From the NCBI GenBank assembly GCA_032718475.1, contig JAUCBJ010004270.1:1-22368 (forward strand): a DNA stretch of 22,368 nucleotides, written 5' to 3'. The position numbers and the translations under genes were made by a program. The stretch comes from Nemertoderma westbladi. Lineage: Eukaryota; Xenacoelomorpha; Nemertodermatida; Nemertodermatidae. Positions 1-10,680 of this stretch are shown piece after piece. Numbering within the stretch: the stretch's first letter is position 1; every line of letters starts with the position of its first letter. The notes below the pieces were generated by a model. The model was not told where the DNA came from. It was given only the letters and a program-made list of their open reading frames with translations, and did not search any database.

Positions 1-1412
1 AAGTGTCGGAATTTAAATAGCGACCCACCCTCCCCTACCAACCCCCCCCCCCCCCCCCCACACAACCTCACCCTCCCCCACAACTCGCCAGTTCGAACTC
101 TAAATCTCATACATATATCACTAATCTCATACTATCATACATAATACTTCATTTCCTGGATGGCAGCTCTTACTAGCTATGCTATTAGCTGCTACCCACG
201 CCATCATAGACAATAATTAGTTTACCATCCCATTCTCATATCAACTTAATACTTCTTATAAGATAATAAAAAGAATGGTGCTGGGGTGCAATTTTATGTA
301 TTAACTAACTATTGATGGCAAATAAAGTTAAAGTTAAACTACTGCGTTAGGCGTTCCATTTCTGATGACTGAATTATACTGTTACGCATTAATGCCTTAT
401 CATTATTACATTACCTGATTACGTCCGTACCTGTGTACCTTTGAATAGTTATTATAACCTCTACACGGCAACACGGGCTGGCAGCCCCGGCGCCGCGGGG
501 GCCTATTCTTGGTCTGGACATCGTATCTGAATCTGTATGCAGGCCGTAACAGTAATAGGTAGAAAGTGCTGTGTGTATAGATGCCGCTCGCGCGCTCGGT
601 CTACAGTGGCACTTAGTTCGACTAGTCAGGGATTTTCTACAGAACAGATGACACCAGGGCCTTCCGCCTTCCACTAACATTTGTACATTTCGACGGACGA
701 TATATTCAGTAAACCCTGAATCTGTTCCGACTTCAGTGTGCTAAATGCCTCAAATTCCTCGGAGCCCGCCAGTAAAAAGAATATACCGTCATCGTCCATC
801 GAAATTCATGAAGGAGAGTAAAATTAGTTCCTTATCTGATGGTAGAGATGAAACTACTGCTGGACTTGGGCTTGGGGGCCGGTCGGGTTATACTCGGGTT
901 ATACCGGCCGGTTACTCTTTAAAGAACCATCATGCTAGGTTTATTCTCCTGCCTAAACCAGTGAATCATGTGACTCCTATCTGAATCCCCCCCAAAGACA
1001 TATCGGCCCTTTCGGAGGATGTCAAGTAAGACAATATGCGTGGCCACCTTAACAGTGTTCGCTTCTTACTGTCTTGGATTTAATAGACAAAGGTAATTGA
1101 TACATAATAGATACTGTATGCTGAGATAAATTAATTTTACGACTTCAATAATGAGGAACTGATATTATTTATATATATATATATATTTATTTTATTTGAT
1201 ATTATTTATTTATTATTAACTATCCTGGAATATTATAGTTTCGTTTAATGATTTGAGGAACTGATACTTTATTTCACTCTACTATGTGTTTGATACGGAA
1301 TTAAGAGATTCATATTCAGTTACAACCGTAATCCTGAGTTACGGGTACGTTTAACACTATCTGCTATCTGGCCCGGTCTATATTACTACAGTACTTAATT
1401 GGCCAGTGGGGA
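1..1412. other. Non-coding, intron-like DNA, nothing recognised
   Basis: No gene is supported here. A C-run lies near positions 45-59, an AT microsatellite near 1160-1195, and a GC-richer patch near 480-600. Short open frames (for example 745-984 +) resemble no known protein. The motif GGTTATACCGG near 898-908 is loosely echoed by GGTTATGCCCGGTATGACCGG near 15351, perhaps fragments of one dispersed repeat. The stretch probably belongs to an intron of the kinase gene or to its flank; the sequence does not settle this. Confidence 0.5.
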
Positions 1413-1464
1413 GGGGGGGGGGGGGGGGATTACTGTATAAATTCCCCCCCCCCCCCCCCCCCCC
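1413..1464. repeat. Poly-G run facing poly-C run
   Basis: An uninterrupted 16-base G-run (1413-1428) is followed after 15 bases by an uninterrupted 21-base C-run (1444-1464). The runs are complementary and could form a hairpin; the G-run could also form a G-quadruplex. Their exact lengths are the kind of value an assembly gets wrong. Confidence 0.85.
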
Positions 1465-1466
1465 AG

Positions 1467-2105
1467 GACGAAAAGTACAAGTAAAAAATTGTCAAACTAA
1501 AACGTTTGTGTTTGTTTTGATAATACTGAAGGTATACGGGTTTTCGAGGTCGCTGATCACAATGGAAGTAGTTATATTTATTTCTGGTATGTGCAAATCC
1601 AATTTTGGTGCCATTCTAGTGACCCAGAACGAAAAGTACAAGTAGCAAAAATTTCAAACTGTTAAATTTTGCCTTTGGTTTAGTAATTCTGAAGCTATAC
1701 TGGTTTTCAAAGCCGCTGATAACGATACAACTCGTTAAATATAATTCGTGGAAACGCAACTATCGTTTTTGGTGTTTGTCTGGTGGGACGAAAAATACAA
1801 GCAGCATAAAATTTCAAACGGCAAAAATCAAATTTGGTTGGATAATACGATATTCTTGAGTGTCATATTCGTGATCAGCGTCCCAGAAAACCCATAATGT
1901 CATAAAATTAGATTGATTTGGTAATGATTTTTGATTATCAAATTTGTGTTAGTTGTATTTTTCGTGCTGCACATTGACACGTATCCAAAAAAACCGTTAT
2001 CAACAAGGTAGGATATTTTTCATTGTCATATTCGTGATCAGCATCCCAAAAAAACTATATGGTCATAGAATCAATTTGTTTTCTTGGTGATTTTTCATTA
2101 TCATA
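1467..2105 (+). repeat. Degenerate ~161-bp tandem repeat, about 4 copies
   Basis: The phrase ACGAAAAGTACAAG recurs at 1468, 1629 and, as ACGAAAAATACAAG, at 1788. A second phrase ending CGCTGAT recurs near 1531 and 1693. A third, TGTCATATTCGTGATCAGC, recurs at 1861 and 2024. All spacings are 159-163 bases. Copies are clearly diverged and contain small indels, so this is an old satellite-like block. No coding capacity is evident. Confidence 0.7.
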
Positions 2106-2126
2106 TTTCCGTTTTTTTCTTGCTCC

Positions 2127-2933
2127 GCTACTAGGATCGGCATGCTGCATTGCAGCTGCATTTTTAAGAATGCTGTGCCGGCTCATCGACAAAATTGCAC
2201 CGCCACAACTCCCTATCACCCATGACATTTGCTAGATCATCCGCATCTTCAAAGTCAAAGTCATGGGCTGTCCACCACGCTTATTCACTCCATGAGGCTG
2301 CCAAAGTACAAGATTATGCACTGGCTGGTCCTCACGGCGAAAGCAATGCCCTGCAAAGCGGAGGCGATTTTGTTCTAGTGTCAAGCTTGGGGGAACCAAT
2401 GAGACACCTCCAATGTTATATAGTGTCTGGTTGGAGATGTGTGCATTGTACTTGACACAATGAACCCGGCGTAGCATTCTTGTGAATGTGCCATCCAGAG
2501 ATTTGGTGTCCTCAGCAGTTAGAGCCCAGCATGGACTCCCATAGAGGAGTACTGGAACTACTGCTGCTCTAAATAATCGGACCTTAAGTTTCCGATTAAT
2601 TCTCGGTGACTTCCAAATCCTGGAAAGCCTATTCAAGGCTGCCCATGCCTTTCCCTTACGTATTCGAAGGTCCTCACTTGACTTCCGGATCCATGATCCC
2701 AGGTAACAGAAGTCATCCACATGCTCAAGCATACCATCTTTTGAGCTTATGCTCATCCGACCAGAGACTTGCCGAGGACTTTCAATGTTAACTGTCAAAA
2801 TTTTGGTCTTTCTGGAGTTAATAAAAATACCAACACTAGAAGCTAAAAGAACTAGAAGATCAATGAGATTCCCCGAAAAGAACCATAGAGTGTTAGGTTG
2901 CCCTTCTTGGGAACTGGCACCAACTTCCTTGCC
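2127..2933 (-). mobile_element. RTE-like LINE copy A, internally deleted
   Basis: The left part (2129-2843) matches LINE copies B and C of this window and ends at the same 3' terminus (minus strand ...CCGATCC then TAG repeats). The right part (2844-2933) is not in B or C but encodes, on the minus strand, the early reverse-transcriptase motif LVPVPKKGN...FRGISL. The copy therefore joins the start of the RT domain directly to the region after the FADD motif, losing the catalytic core. Ten-base direct repeats TTCTTGCTCC at 2117-2126 and 2934-2943 are the target-site duplication, so the truncated form is a single insertion. Confidence 0.85.
2232..2933 (-). pseudogene. LINE reverse transcriptase remnant (copy A)
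   Basis: On the minus strand the segment from about 2843 down to 2232 encodes the C-terminal part of a non-LTR reverse transcriptase: a thumb-like block with NSRKTKILTVN, then VDDFCYLGSWI, then the LLYGSPCWAL and RLRFAGHC blocks typical of RTE-like and related LINEs. Compared with copy B, a deletion near 2252 replaces about 30 bases with a doubled AAAGTC and shifts the frame, so the frame ends early at 2232. Upstream, the KLVPVPKKGN motif lies in a different frame that runs into a stop at the deletion junction. It is not functional. Confidence 0.8.
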
Positions 2934-2943
2934 TTCTTGCTCC

Positions 2944-3584
2944 AAGGGCACAAATAACTGACTAATAACTAATATAACAACAATGCCTATGTTGTTATAT
3001 TACACAACTCTTCGATATGTTTGATGTAGGTAGAGGAATAAACCTTCCCAATGAAATCAGCATATTCTAAAACCTCATTAGCCAAACTTTACGGCCAATT
3101 TACCACTTTTGAAAAAAGTGTTTCTTGCACTTTTGGTGCTCTTTTAGTATATATTGATATTTTGCTTCTAATCTTGCTTTCGATTACTAATAATGAATTC
3201 AACAAAACAAAAAAACATAGTATGGTTTCATGGTTATACACAAGTCTTTGAAAGGTGATGTATTTTGAGTAATTTTATCAATTCCGAAAGGTGTTGATAT
3301 GGTATGGGTGCCAGGAACTCCTCATATCTCGAAAACTACTGGAGCTATTAAATTTTTATTTGTCTCATCTGAAAGAGGACATAATTTTAGTTAGGGACGA
3401 GTACTTTTGACGCGCTAGACTAGATTAATTCAAGGGTTCTAACTAAAATAACTAATTTTAGGGGCTTTGCAGCAGCTTAGCGGGTCGTCTATAGTAGGTC
3501 ATGATATATACTGTACTTTATCTACTCAATAAACTTGACTTCCCACTCCATATATACATAATTTCTCTCTCTATTAATATTTAC
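2944..3584. other. Non-coding AT-rich intron DNA
   Basis: No gene, RNA gene or recognisable repeat is visible. The stretch is AT-rich with short open frames only (for example 3051-3251 +) that show no protein-like composition. It lies upstream of the kinase exon and is most simply part of the preceding intron. Confidence 0.5.
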
Positions 3585-4214
3585 ATTATTTCCCCTCATT
3601 CACTTTATTGACCCTATTTCCCATCTATATTCACTTTAGTTCCCCCCTATATTTACTATATTTCCCCCAATATTTACTTTATTCCAACCTATATCTACTT
3701 TATTTCCTCCCTATATTTACTTTATTTCTACTCTATATTTACTTTATTTCCCCTATATTTACTTTATTTCCCTCCTTTATTTACTTTATTTCCGCCATAT
3801 ATCTTCTTTATTTCCCTCTATATTTACTTATTTCCACTCTACATTTACTTTATTTCCTCCCTATATTAACTTTATTTCCACCCTTTATTTACACCCTATA
3901 TTTACTTTATTTCCTCCCTATGTTGACTTTATTTCCCGGTATATTTACTTTATTTCCCCCCTATATTTACTGTATTTCCCCCAAATATTTTTACTTTATT
4001 CCCCTCTAGATTTACTTCATTTCCCCCTATATTTACTATATTTCCCCCAATATTTACTTTATTTCTACTCTATATCTACTTTATTTTCCCCAATATTTAC
4101 TTTATTTCCACCCTATATCAATTTTATTCCCCTATATTTACTTTATTTCCCACTATATTTACTTTATTGCCCCATATTTACTTTATTTCCCCTTATATTT
4201 ACTATATTTTCCCC
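3585..4214 (+). repeat. ~20-22-bp pyrimidine-rich tandem repeat, AG-depleted
   Basis: About 30 loosely conserved units of the form TATATTTACTTTATTTCCCC fill this stretch. It runs directly into the 3' splice site at 4218-4219. Across about 630 bases the plus strand contains only two AG dinucleotides (3638-3639 and 4008-4009) before the real acceptor AG. Each unit joins a branch-point-like TTACTTTAT to a polypyrimidine run, so the array works as a very long AG exclusion zone. The open frame at 3608-4009 is a by-product of the repeat. Confidence 0.85.
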
Positions 4215-4219
4215 TTTAG
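4205..4219 (+). promoter_or_regulatory. 3' splice site of the kinase exon
   Basis: A T/C tract ends in CCCCTTTAG with the AG at 4218-4219. Translation of recognisable DYRK sequence starts at the next base (GAA TAC, Glu-Tyr) in phase 0, and homology fails upstream of it. Confidence 0.85.
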
Positions 4220-5140
<921 letters not shown>

Positions 5141-5301
5141 TAATGCGACAATAATAGCACAATCAGTCAATCGGTTATAACACAGATGTAATAGCAGAAA
5201 AATACAGATTAATTGCTGATGTTAATGGTGGTGACGGTCATTAACTATGACCGGTCTGCAACTGAGTAACTGAATCAACTGACCGGTAAATCAGTAATGT
5301 A

Positions 5302-6275
5302 CTACTACTACTACTAGGATCGGCATGCTGCATTGCAGCTGCATTTTTAAGAATGCTGTGCCGGCTTGTCAACAAAATTGCACCGCCACAACTCCCTATC
5401 ACCCATGACATTTGCTAGATCATCCGCATCTTTAAGGCCAGTGTCCTTTAAGATGCGTCTCAAGAAAGTCATGGGCTGTCCACCATGCTTATTCACTCCA
5501 TGAGGCTGCCAAAGTACAAGATTATGCACTGGCTGGTCCTCACGGCGAAAGCAATGTCCTGCAAAGCGGAGGCGATTTTGTTCTAGTGTCAAGCTTGGGG
5601 GAACCAATGAGACACCTCCAATGTTATATAGTGTCTGGTTGGAGATGTGTGCATTGTACTTGACACAATGTACCCGGCGTAGCATTCTTGTGAATGTGCC
5701 ATCCAGAGATTTGGTGTCCTCAGCAGTTAGAGCCCAGCATGGACTCCCGTAGAGGAGTACTGGAACTACTGCTGCTCTAAATAATCGGACCTTAAGTTTC
5801 CGATTAATTCTAGGTGACTTCCAAATCCTGGAAAGCCTATTCAAGGCTGCCCATGCCTTTCCCTTACGTATTCGAAGGTCCTCACCTGACTTCCGGATCC
5901 ATGATCCCAGGTAACAGAAGTCGTCCACATGCTCAAGCATACCATCCTTTGAGCTTATGCTCATCCGATCAGAGACTTGCTGAGGACTTTCAAAGTTAAC
6001 TGTCAGAATTTTGGTCTTTCTGGAGTTAATAAAAAGACCAACACTAGAAGCAGCATGTTCTAATGAGCTGAGGAGCTGCTGGGCTCCCTCTAATGATTCT
6101 GAGAGTACTCCTAAGTCATCAGCAAAGTCTAGATCAGTTAGGTACTTGGCAGGATTTCCTCGACTTCTGGAGCCAGTAGGTGGAGTTATCATCACCCCAT
6201 CATCATTATGATGATCTAAGGACATGCGTAGAACATAGTCAACCACAATAATGAACAAGATAATGTAATCAGTAG
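5302..6275 (-). mobile_element. RTE-like LINE copy B, 5' truncated
   Basis: The minus-strand 3' end carries a (TAG)n tail (5302-5315) preceded by the conserved terminal segment with ATGCTGCATTGCAGCTGCAT. Twelve-base duplications ATCAGTAATGTA flank it at 5290-5301 and 6276-6287; the uninterrupted target is in the other terminal repeat near 13848. LINE-like sequence ends near 6259, and about 16 extra bases (6260-6275) sit between it and the right duplication. It inserted inside terminal repeat 1 after the LTR-type element had arrived. Confidence 0.92.
5347..6258 (-). pseudogene. LINE reverse transcriptase, intact C-terminal fragment (copy B)
   Basis: This is a continuous 303-codon frame covering the C-terminal half of a non-LTR reverse transcriptase. 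It begins with FIIVVDYVLRMSL (end of the palm region that follows GDTLAPFL), then carries the catalytic motif C as LDFADDLGVLSES near residues 42-54. It continues with VDDFCYLGSWI, LLYGSPCWALTAED, RMLRRVHCVKY, RLRFAGHCFRRED and a C-terminal tail ending KPAQHS. In functional LINEs this enzyme copies the element's RNA at a nicked target. Lacking the endonuclease and N-terminal RT motifs, it cannot be active. It is the best-preserved copy in the window and serves as reference for copies A and C. Confidence 0.88.
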
Positions 6276-6520
6276 ATCAGTAATGTAATATATGATTAAC
6301 ACATATGCATATTGATTTCACCTCTTACTGTACTTGGCCCTCTGTCCCCAATGGATGCTTTCTTATCTCTAATCATGTGCTTCCCTCCCCACTATTGGCT
6401 ATTATACTAATTGTCACTTTGGCACTCCCTGTGAGTGTTTCCCCCCGCTGCTAGCCTCTACTAGCTGTATTCCCTCCGAGGTGGTTTGACCTCTCACCTC
6501 TCTCTGTGGCTTTATGTGTG

Positions 6521-6725
6521 CTCTCTAATCCCACTTTCGGACCCCTCTGTCCCTTATTCTCTCTCTCTCGGACCTCGCTGTCCCTTACTCTCCCCTTCAC
6601 TGCTCGCTCCCCACATTTGAATTGCACTCCTCTCACTTCTGCGCATGTCAACACCTCCTCTCCATACTTTTCTCGTACTCAACCCATCTTTGTTCTCACT
6701 CTCCTTTCTCTCATCGGGTCTCATG
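6521..6725. other. Non-coding internal region of the LTR-type element, C/T-rich
   Basis: The stretch between terminal repeat 1 and LINE C is rich in C and T on the plus strand (CTCTCTCTC, CCCTTACTCTCCCC), hence purine-rich on the element strand. Its place just inside the 3' LTR fits a polypurine tract region, but no single tract stands out. No coding sequence is supported; the small frames on both strands are low-complexity shadows. Confidence 0.45.
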
Positions 6726-6736
6726 CATGTGTACAC

Positions 6737-7879
6737 TACTACTACTACTACTATGATCGGCATGCTGCATTGCAGCTGCATTTTTAAGAATGCTGTGCCG
6801 GCTTGTCAACAAAATTGCACCGCCACAACTCCCTATCACCCATGACATTTGCTAGATCATCCGCATCTTTAAGGCCAGTGTCCTTTAAGATGCGTCTCAA
6901 GAAAGTCATGGGCTGTCCACCATGCTTATTCACTCCATGAGGCTGCCAAAGTACAAGATTATGCACTGGCTGGTCCTCACGGCGAAAGCAATGTCCTGCA
7001 AAGCGGAGGCGATTTTGTTCTAGTGTCAAGCTTGGGGGAACCAATGAGACACCTCCAATGTTATATAGTGTCTGGTTGGAGATGTGTGCATTGTACTTGA
7101 CACAATGAACCCGGCGTAGCATTCTTGTGAATGTGCCATCCAGAGATTTGGTGTCCTCAGCAGTTAGAGCCCAGCATGGACTCCCGTAGAGGAGTACTGG
7201 AACGACTGCTGCTCTAAATAATCGGACCTTAAGTTTCCGATTAATTCTCGGTGACTTCCAAATCCTGGAAAGCCTATTCAAGGCTGCCCATGCCTTTCCC
7301 TTACGTAGTCGAAGTCGAAGTCACCTGACTTCCGGATCCATGATCCCAGGTAACAGAAGTCGTCCACATGCTCAAGCATACCATCCTTTGAGCTTATGCT
7401 CATCCAATCAGAGACTTGCTGAGGACTTTCAAAGTTAACTGTCAGAATTTTGGTCTTTCTGGAGTTAATAAAAAGACCAACACTAGAAGCAGCATGTTCT
7501 AATGAGCTGAGGAGCCGTTGGGCTCCCTCTAATGATTCTGATAGTACTCCTAAGTCATCAGCAAAGTCTAGATCAGTTAGGTACTTGGCAGGATTTCCTC
7601 GACTTCTGGAGCCAGTAGGTGGAGTTATCATCACCCCATCATCATTATAATGATCTAAGGACATGCGTAGAACATAGTCAACCACAATAATGAACAAGAA
7701 TGGTGCAAGTGTGTCTCCTTGGAGGACGCCCCATAACACTTCAAATGGTTCTGTGTCACCGTCAACAGTAGACACAAATGTTGTCGAACCATCGTATACT
7801 GATCTGATTGCTGCAATAATTTCATCAGGAATCCCATATAATGAAAGTATGCTGAACATACGTGAGCGAGAGACTGAAT
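6737..7879 (-). mobile_element. RTE-like LINE copy C, 5' truncated
   Basis: This copy is flanked by the 11-base duplication CATGTGTACAC at 6726-6736 and 7880-7890. The minus-strand 3' end has a (TAG)n tail and the same terminal segment as copies A and B. It extends farther 5' than B, to the codons DSVSRSRM, which in related RTs follow the KAF of motif A. It inserted between terminal repeat 1 and the coding region of the LTR-type element. Confidence 0.92.
6784..7879 (-). pseudogene. LINE reverse transcriptase with one frameshift (copy C)
   Basis: From 7879 downward the frame reads DSVSRSRMFSILSLYGIPDE, a Tyr-rich linker, GVLQGDTLAPFLFIIVVDYV (motif B region) and LDFADDLGVL (motif C). At about 7308-7322 the sequence has a repeated GTCGAA that is two bases longer than in copy B and shifts the frame. 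The second half resumes in another frame near 7281 and continues through LLYGSPCWAL and RLRFAGHC to the same KPAQHS end at 6784. It is non-functional because of the truncation and frameshift. Confidence 0.85.
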
Positions 7880-7890
7880 CATGTGTACAC

Positions 7891-8132
7891 CATGCCAGTG
7901 AGATCCGTCTAAAGTATCGTCCGATTGTAGTCAAGTGGTCCCCAATCCCAGTAGCTAATTGGAAAAGGGTTATATATGACTATAGTACTTACTTTCGTTA
8001 TATATTCGTATCAATTATATTGATTAACTACATACGTACATACTAATTGCACTTAATTATTTGCACCTAGGAGTTCGTATTATTCCCACGTGTGGTGCCT
8101 TCCAGGCACGCCCACATCTCCCTCTCTGAGTT
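7891..8132. other. Non-coding internal region of the LTR-type element
   Basis: This AT-rich segment lies between LINE C and the stop codon of the element's reading frame. It is the 3' untranslated part of the element on the minus strand. No motif was recognised. Confidence 0.5.
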
Positions 8133-8586
8133 CTAGTTCACTCCCCCCGTCTTCGGGAACCATCTTAGTTCTTTCCCCCTGTCATCATCTTGTGTGGACC
8201 GCTTACTTCCCTCTGGCTTGTCCTCTCTGAGACTCCTCATTCTCACCATTACCGCCTTGCTAATCCCTGTGGTCGATTCTTTGGGCGCTTGTGTTATCAA
8301 CTCCCGGTTACGCTTTGCAGGTGGCCCTTCCGAATGCCCCTCCTGCTTCCCCCTGGTAGCGTCCCACAAGATCATTTTCATCGTTTGCGGCACGTGCTCC
8401 ACCAGAAAATCCCTGAACTCGCCTCTGTTTTCTGGCGTCCACCTATCCAAGTACCCCTGCGTGTTGATGACTCCTCCATACGACGCCGCTGTCGCTACCT
8501 CCTGGTATGTGAATGGCAGTCTCCTCTTGATAATCTCCAGATGGGCTTCCGGATTGATGTTGAAGAAACCCCACCGGAACTCCTGG
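8133..8586 (-). pseudogene. C-terminal segment of the gag-like frame
   Basis: The open frame begins in-frame with EFRWGFFNINPEAHLEIIKR at the hAT target site and runs to a stop at 8133. It has a compact hydrophobic first half (TYQEVATAASYGG, then FLVEHVPQTMKMILW) and a basic, polar second half (GPPAKRNRE, then SLREDKPEGSKRS). I do not recognise the fold. Joining it to the zinc-knuckle segment across the hAT site needs a one-base frame correction in the run GGCCCAGG. Confidence 0.7.
8579..8586. repeat. Left target-site duplication ACTCCTGG of the hAT-like element
   Basis: Eight bases ACTCCTGG directly precede the terminal CAG of the element and recur at 10959-10966 directly after its other end. 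Eight-base duplications are typical of hAT elements. Confidence 0.93.
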
Positions 8587-9215
8587 CAGAGGCGGAAATC
8601 CTGGGGGGGAGAGGGGGACATTGTCCCCCCCACTTTTTAGAATCGGTGATAATGTCCCCTCCACAATTAGTAAAGATACTGTAGGTTTTTCATTCAGTCC
8701 ATCAATGAGACCCATTGATCCATTATTGGTTAAAATTAATCGCAATAATTTTTATTGTCCATTTTTATCCTTTTTTTGTCAATTTTTTTTGATTTTTTAT
8801 GTCATCCAAAAGTCTAATGTTAGGTTCCATGCTACCGGTTTCTCTACTGCTGTTCTCTCAGGCTATCAGTACCGGTATTAGTATATATAGCACTATTTTG
8901 CGGTATTGTATGTACAGATGTAGGTATAAAGCAGGTATTTCTGTATTTTAGTACCGGTACCGGCACTGGTACTGCTATAGGCCTACTGTGTAGCCTACCA
9001 TTTAAATACGGTAATGGTAGGCCTACCGGTTGTGTTAATAAATTGTAAATAATTGATAGGCGAAACTGGATTGCAGGATTGTGGAAAATGTGGATATACC
9101 TTTCACATAATTTAGGCCTTACTGTATTAGTTTTATAATCAATAATGGATCATGACTACTGTCTGAGTAGTGTTACGGATAGCGGCTCCACTACTTCCAA
9201 CAGCACAGAAGGCCC

Positions 9216-9465
9216 GCCTCTGTAACCTGCCCCTTTCCCTCAATTAGTTAAATGATCGTTTATTGTTTTGGTTAGAAAATCCCGTCTCTGTAACCTGCTC
9301 CTTTCCCTCAATTAGTTAAATGATCGTTTATTGTTTTGGTTAGAAAATCCCGTCTCTGTAACCTGCTCCTTTCCCTGATTTGGTAAAGTGACTGTTTATT
9401 GTTTTGGTTAGAAAACTCGGCCTTAACCTGCTCCTTTCCATCAATTGGTAATTGTTTTTGGCTAT
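9216..9465 (+). repeat. ~68-bp tandem repeat inside the hAT-like element, 4 copies
   Basis: The phrase TGTAACCTGC(C/T)CCTTTCC starts at 9221, 9289 and 9357, and TTAACCTGCTCCTTTCC at 9423, so the period is 66-68 bases. Each copy also has TTTATTGTTTTGGTTAGAAA. The first two are nearly identical and the last two are diverged. Confidence 0.88.
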
Positions 9466-10439
9466 AAAATGAGTGTTTTGCTACGTCATGTGGTAATCGA
9501 TTATCGACAACAACCACAAACTATTAAATATAGAGTCTTTTTACCACAGGCGCTTATGGAAATCTATCTCATAGTCTATAAATCATGGAATCATGGAATG
9601 TTTTGGCACAGGCATAGTGAAATCAACTGTCTGACAGTCCAGAAATCAGCAGTCTGACAGTTTGAAGAAATACATACATAAAAAGTGACAATAAAAGTCA
9701 TTAAATGGACAACAAAAGTCATGCATAATTCGTAAAAAAAAGTGACAAAAAAAGTCAAATAAATTGACATAAAAAATCACTGCCAAAATTAATTATCGCA
9801 GTATTTACCTACATAAAAATACAATACATTTTGCAATACACAAAATACATTTTACATTGTAAAATTGGACCTCCAAAAATGAAAGACCTGTATTATTTGT
9901 ATAATAATGACATTCTAACCACATTTAAATAGTAAATGTATTTGGATATGTTTTCAACGCTATTAATGAGATTTCAAGTTTGCAAGCAGCTTTCTCATAT
10001 ATCTTTTCTCAAACTCAAGTTATTAGCCAAAATGTAAGAGCTAGTCTTTTTTGAGAGGCCTTCGAGCAGGACGATAATTTCAATCGAATAAGGCCCTTTT
10101 CACCAAAAAGGCTCCCAAGGTGCAGATATAAATTAATAAAATTGGCAAATGGTTGTACAGTATAAATATGCTACATATAAATGCTGCAATATACTGTATA
10201 TATACATGCTGTAGGCCTATATGTTACAGTATATTTTTAGCTATGATAAAAAATTTAGTTGAATTTCAAACGAAATGATAAAAAATTATTTGACAAAGTC
10301 ATAGTCGAACAAAGAAAGAAGATATTATCTAAATTAACGGTAAACTTTGAATTTTCTTAAACTTTATTAAACCCATTAAATCGCAGAGAATGTATTTTTT
10401 TCTCGAAAAACTATATTTCTCGAAATCAGTTAATGAAAT

Positions 10440-10680
10440 TATTTGAAATTTGGAACAGAGCTTCAAAATATGCTTGTCTCTATGGCTATCAAGCAATTTT
10501 AGCTAAAAATGCTTCACGGGGCCATTTGAGAGCGAAAAGGCCCCAAAACGGGCCTTTTTGGGGCCTTTTTGTTTATAAAATGGCCACAGCTAAATTTCTG
10601 CCATAATTGCTCGATAGCATTGGATGCAACCATGAAATAAACCGATTCTCCAAATTTGAACTCAATAACACCAATATTCA
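10440..10680. repeat. Imperfect palindrome inside the hAT-like element
   Basis: The left arm (AAATTTGGAAC, ATGGCTATCAAGCAATTTTA, GGGGCCATTT, AAAAGGCCCCAAAA) is mirrored on the right by TTTTTGGGGCCTTTTT, AAATGGCC, TAATTGCTCGATAGCAT and CCAAATTT. The centre lies near 10548. The arms are about 100 bases with many mismatches. This could be a nested fold-back element or the apex of an old hairpin. Confidence 0.6.

Noticed and set aside
411-984. Short frames at 411-680 (-) and 745-984 (+)
   Set aside because: They have no recognisable motif or family resemblance and no splice-site support.
2844-2951. Separate gene upstream of LINE A (MPLEQEGKEVG... frame on the minus strand)
   Set aside because: Read one frame over, it gives the LINE motif LVPVPKKGN...FRGISL, and the target-site duplication places it inside LINE A.
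3608-4009. 133-codon hydrophobic plus-strand frame
   Set aside because: It lies wholly in the pyrimidine-rich tandem repeat and encodes only Leu/Tyr/Phe/Ile/Pro cycles.
8190-8684. Plus-strand frames of 148-164 codons over the C-terminal gag-like segment, and similar ones at 11089-11794
   Set aside because: They are shadows of the GC-rich minus-strand coding region; the minus frames have better composition and continuity with the zinc knuckles.
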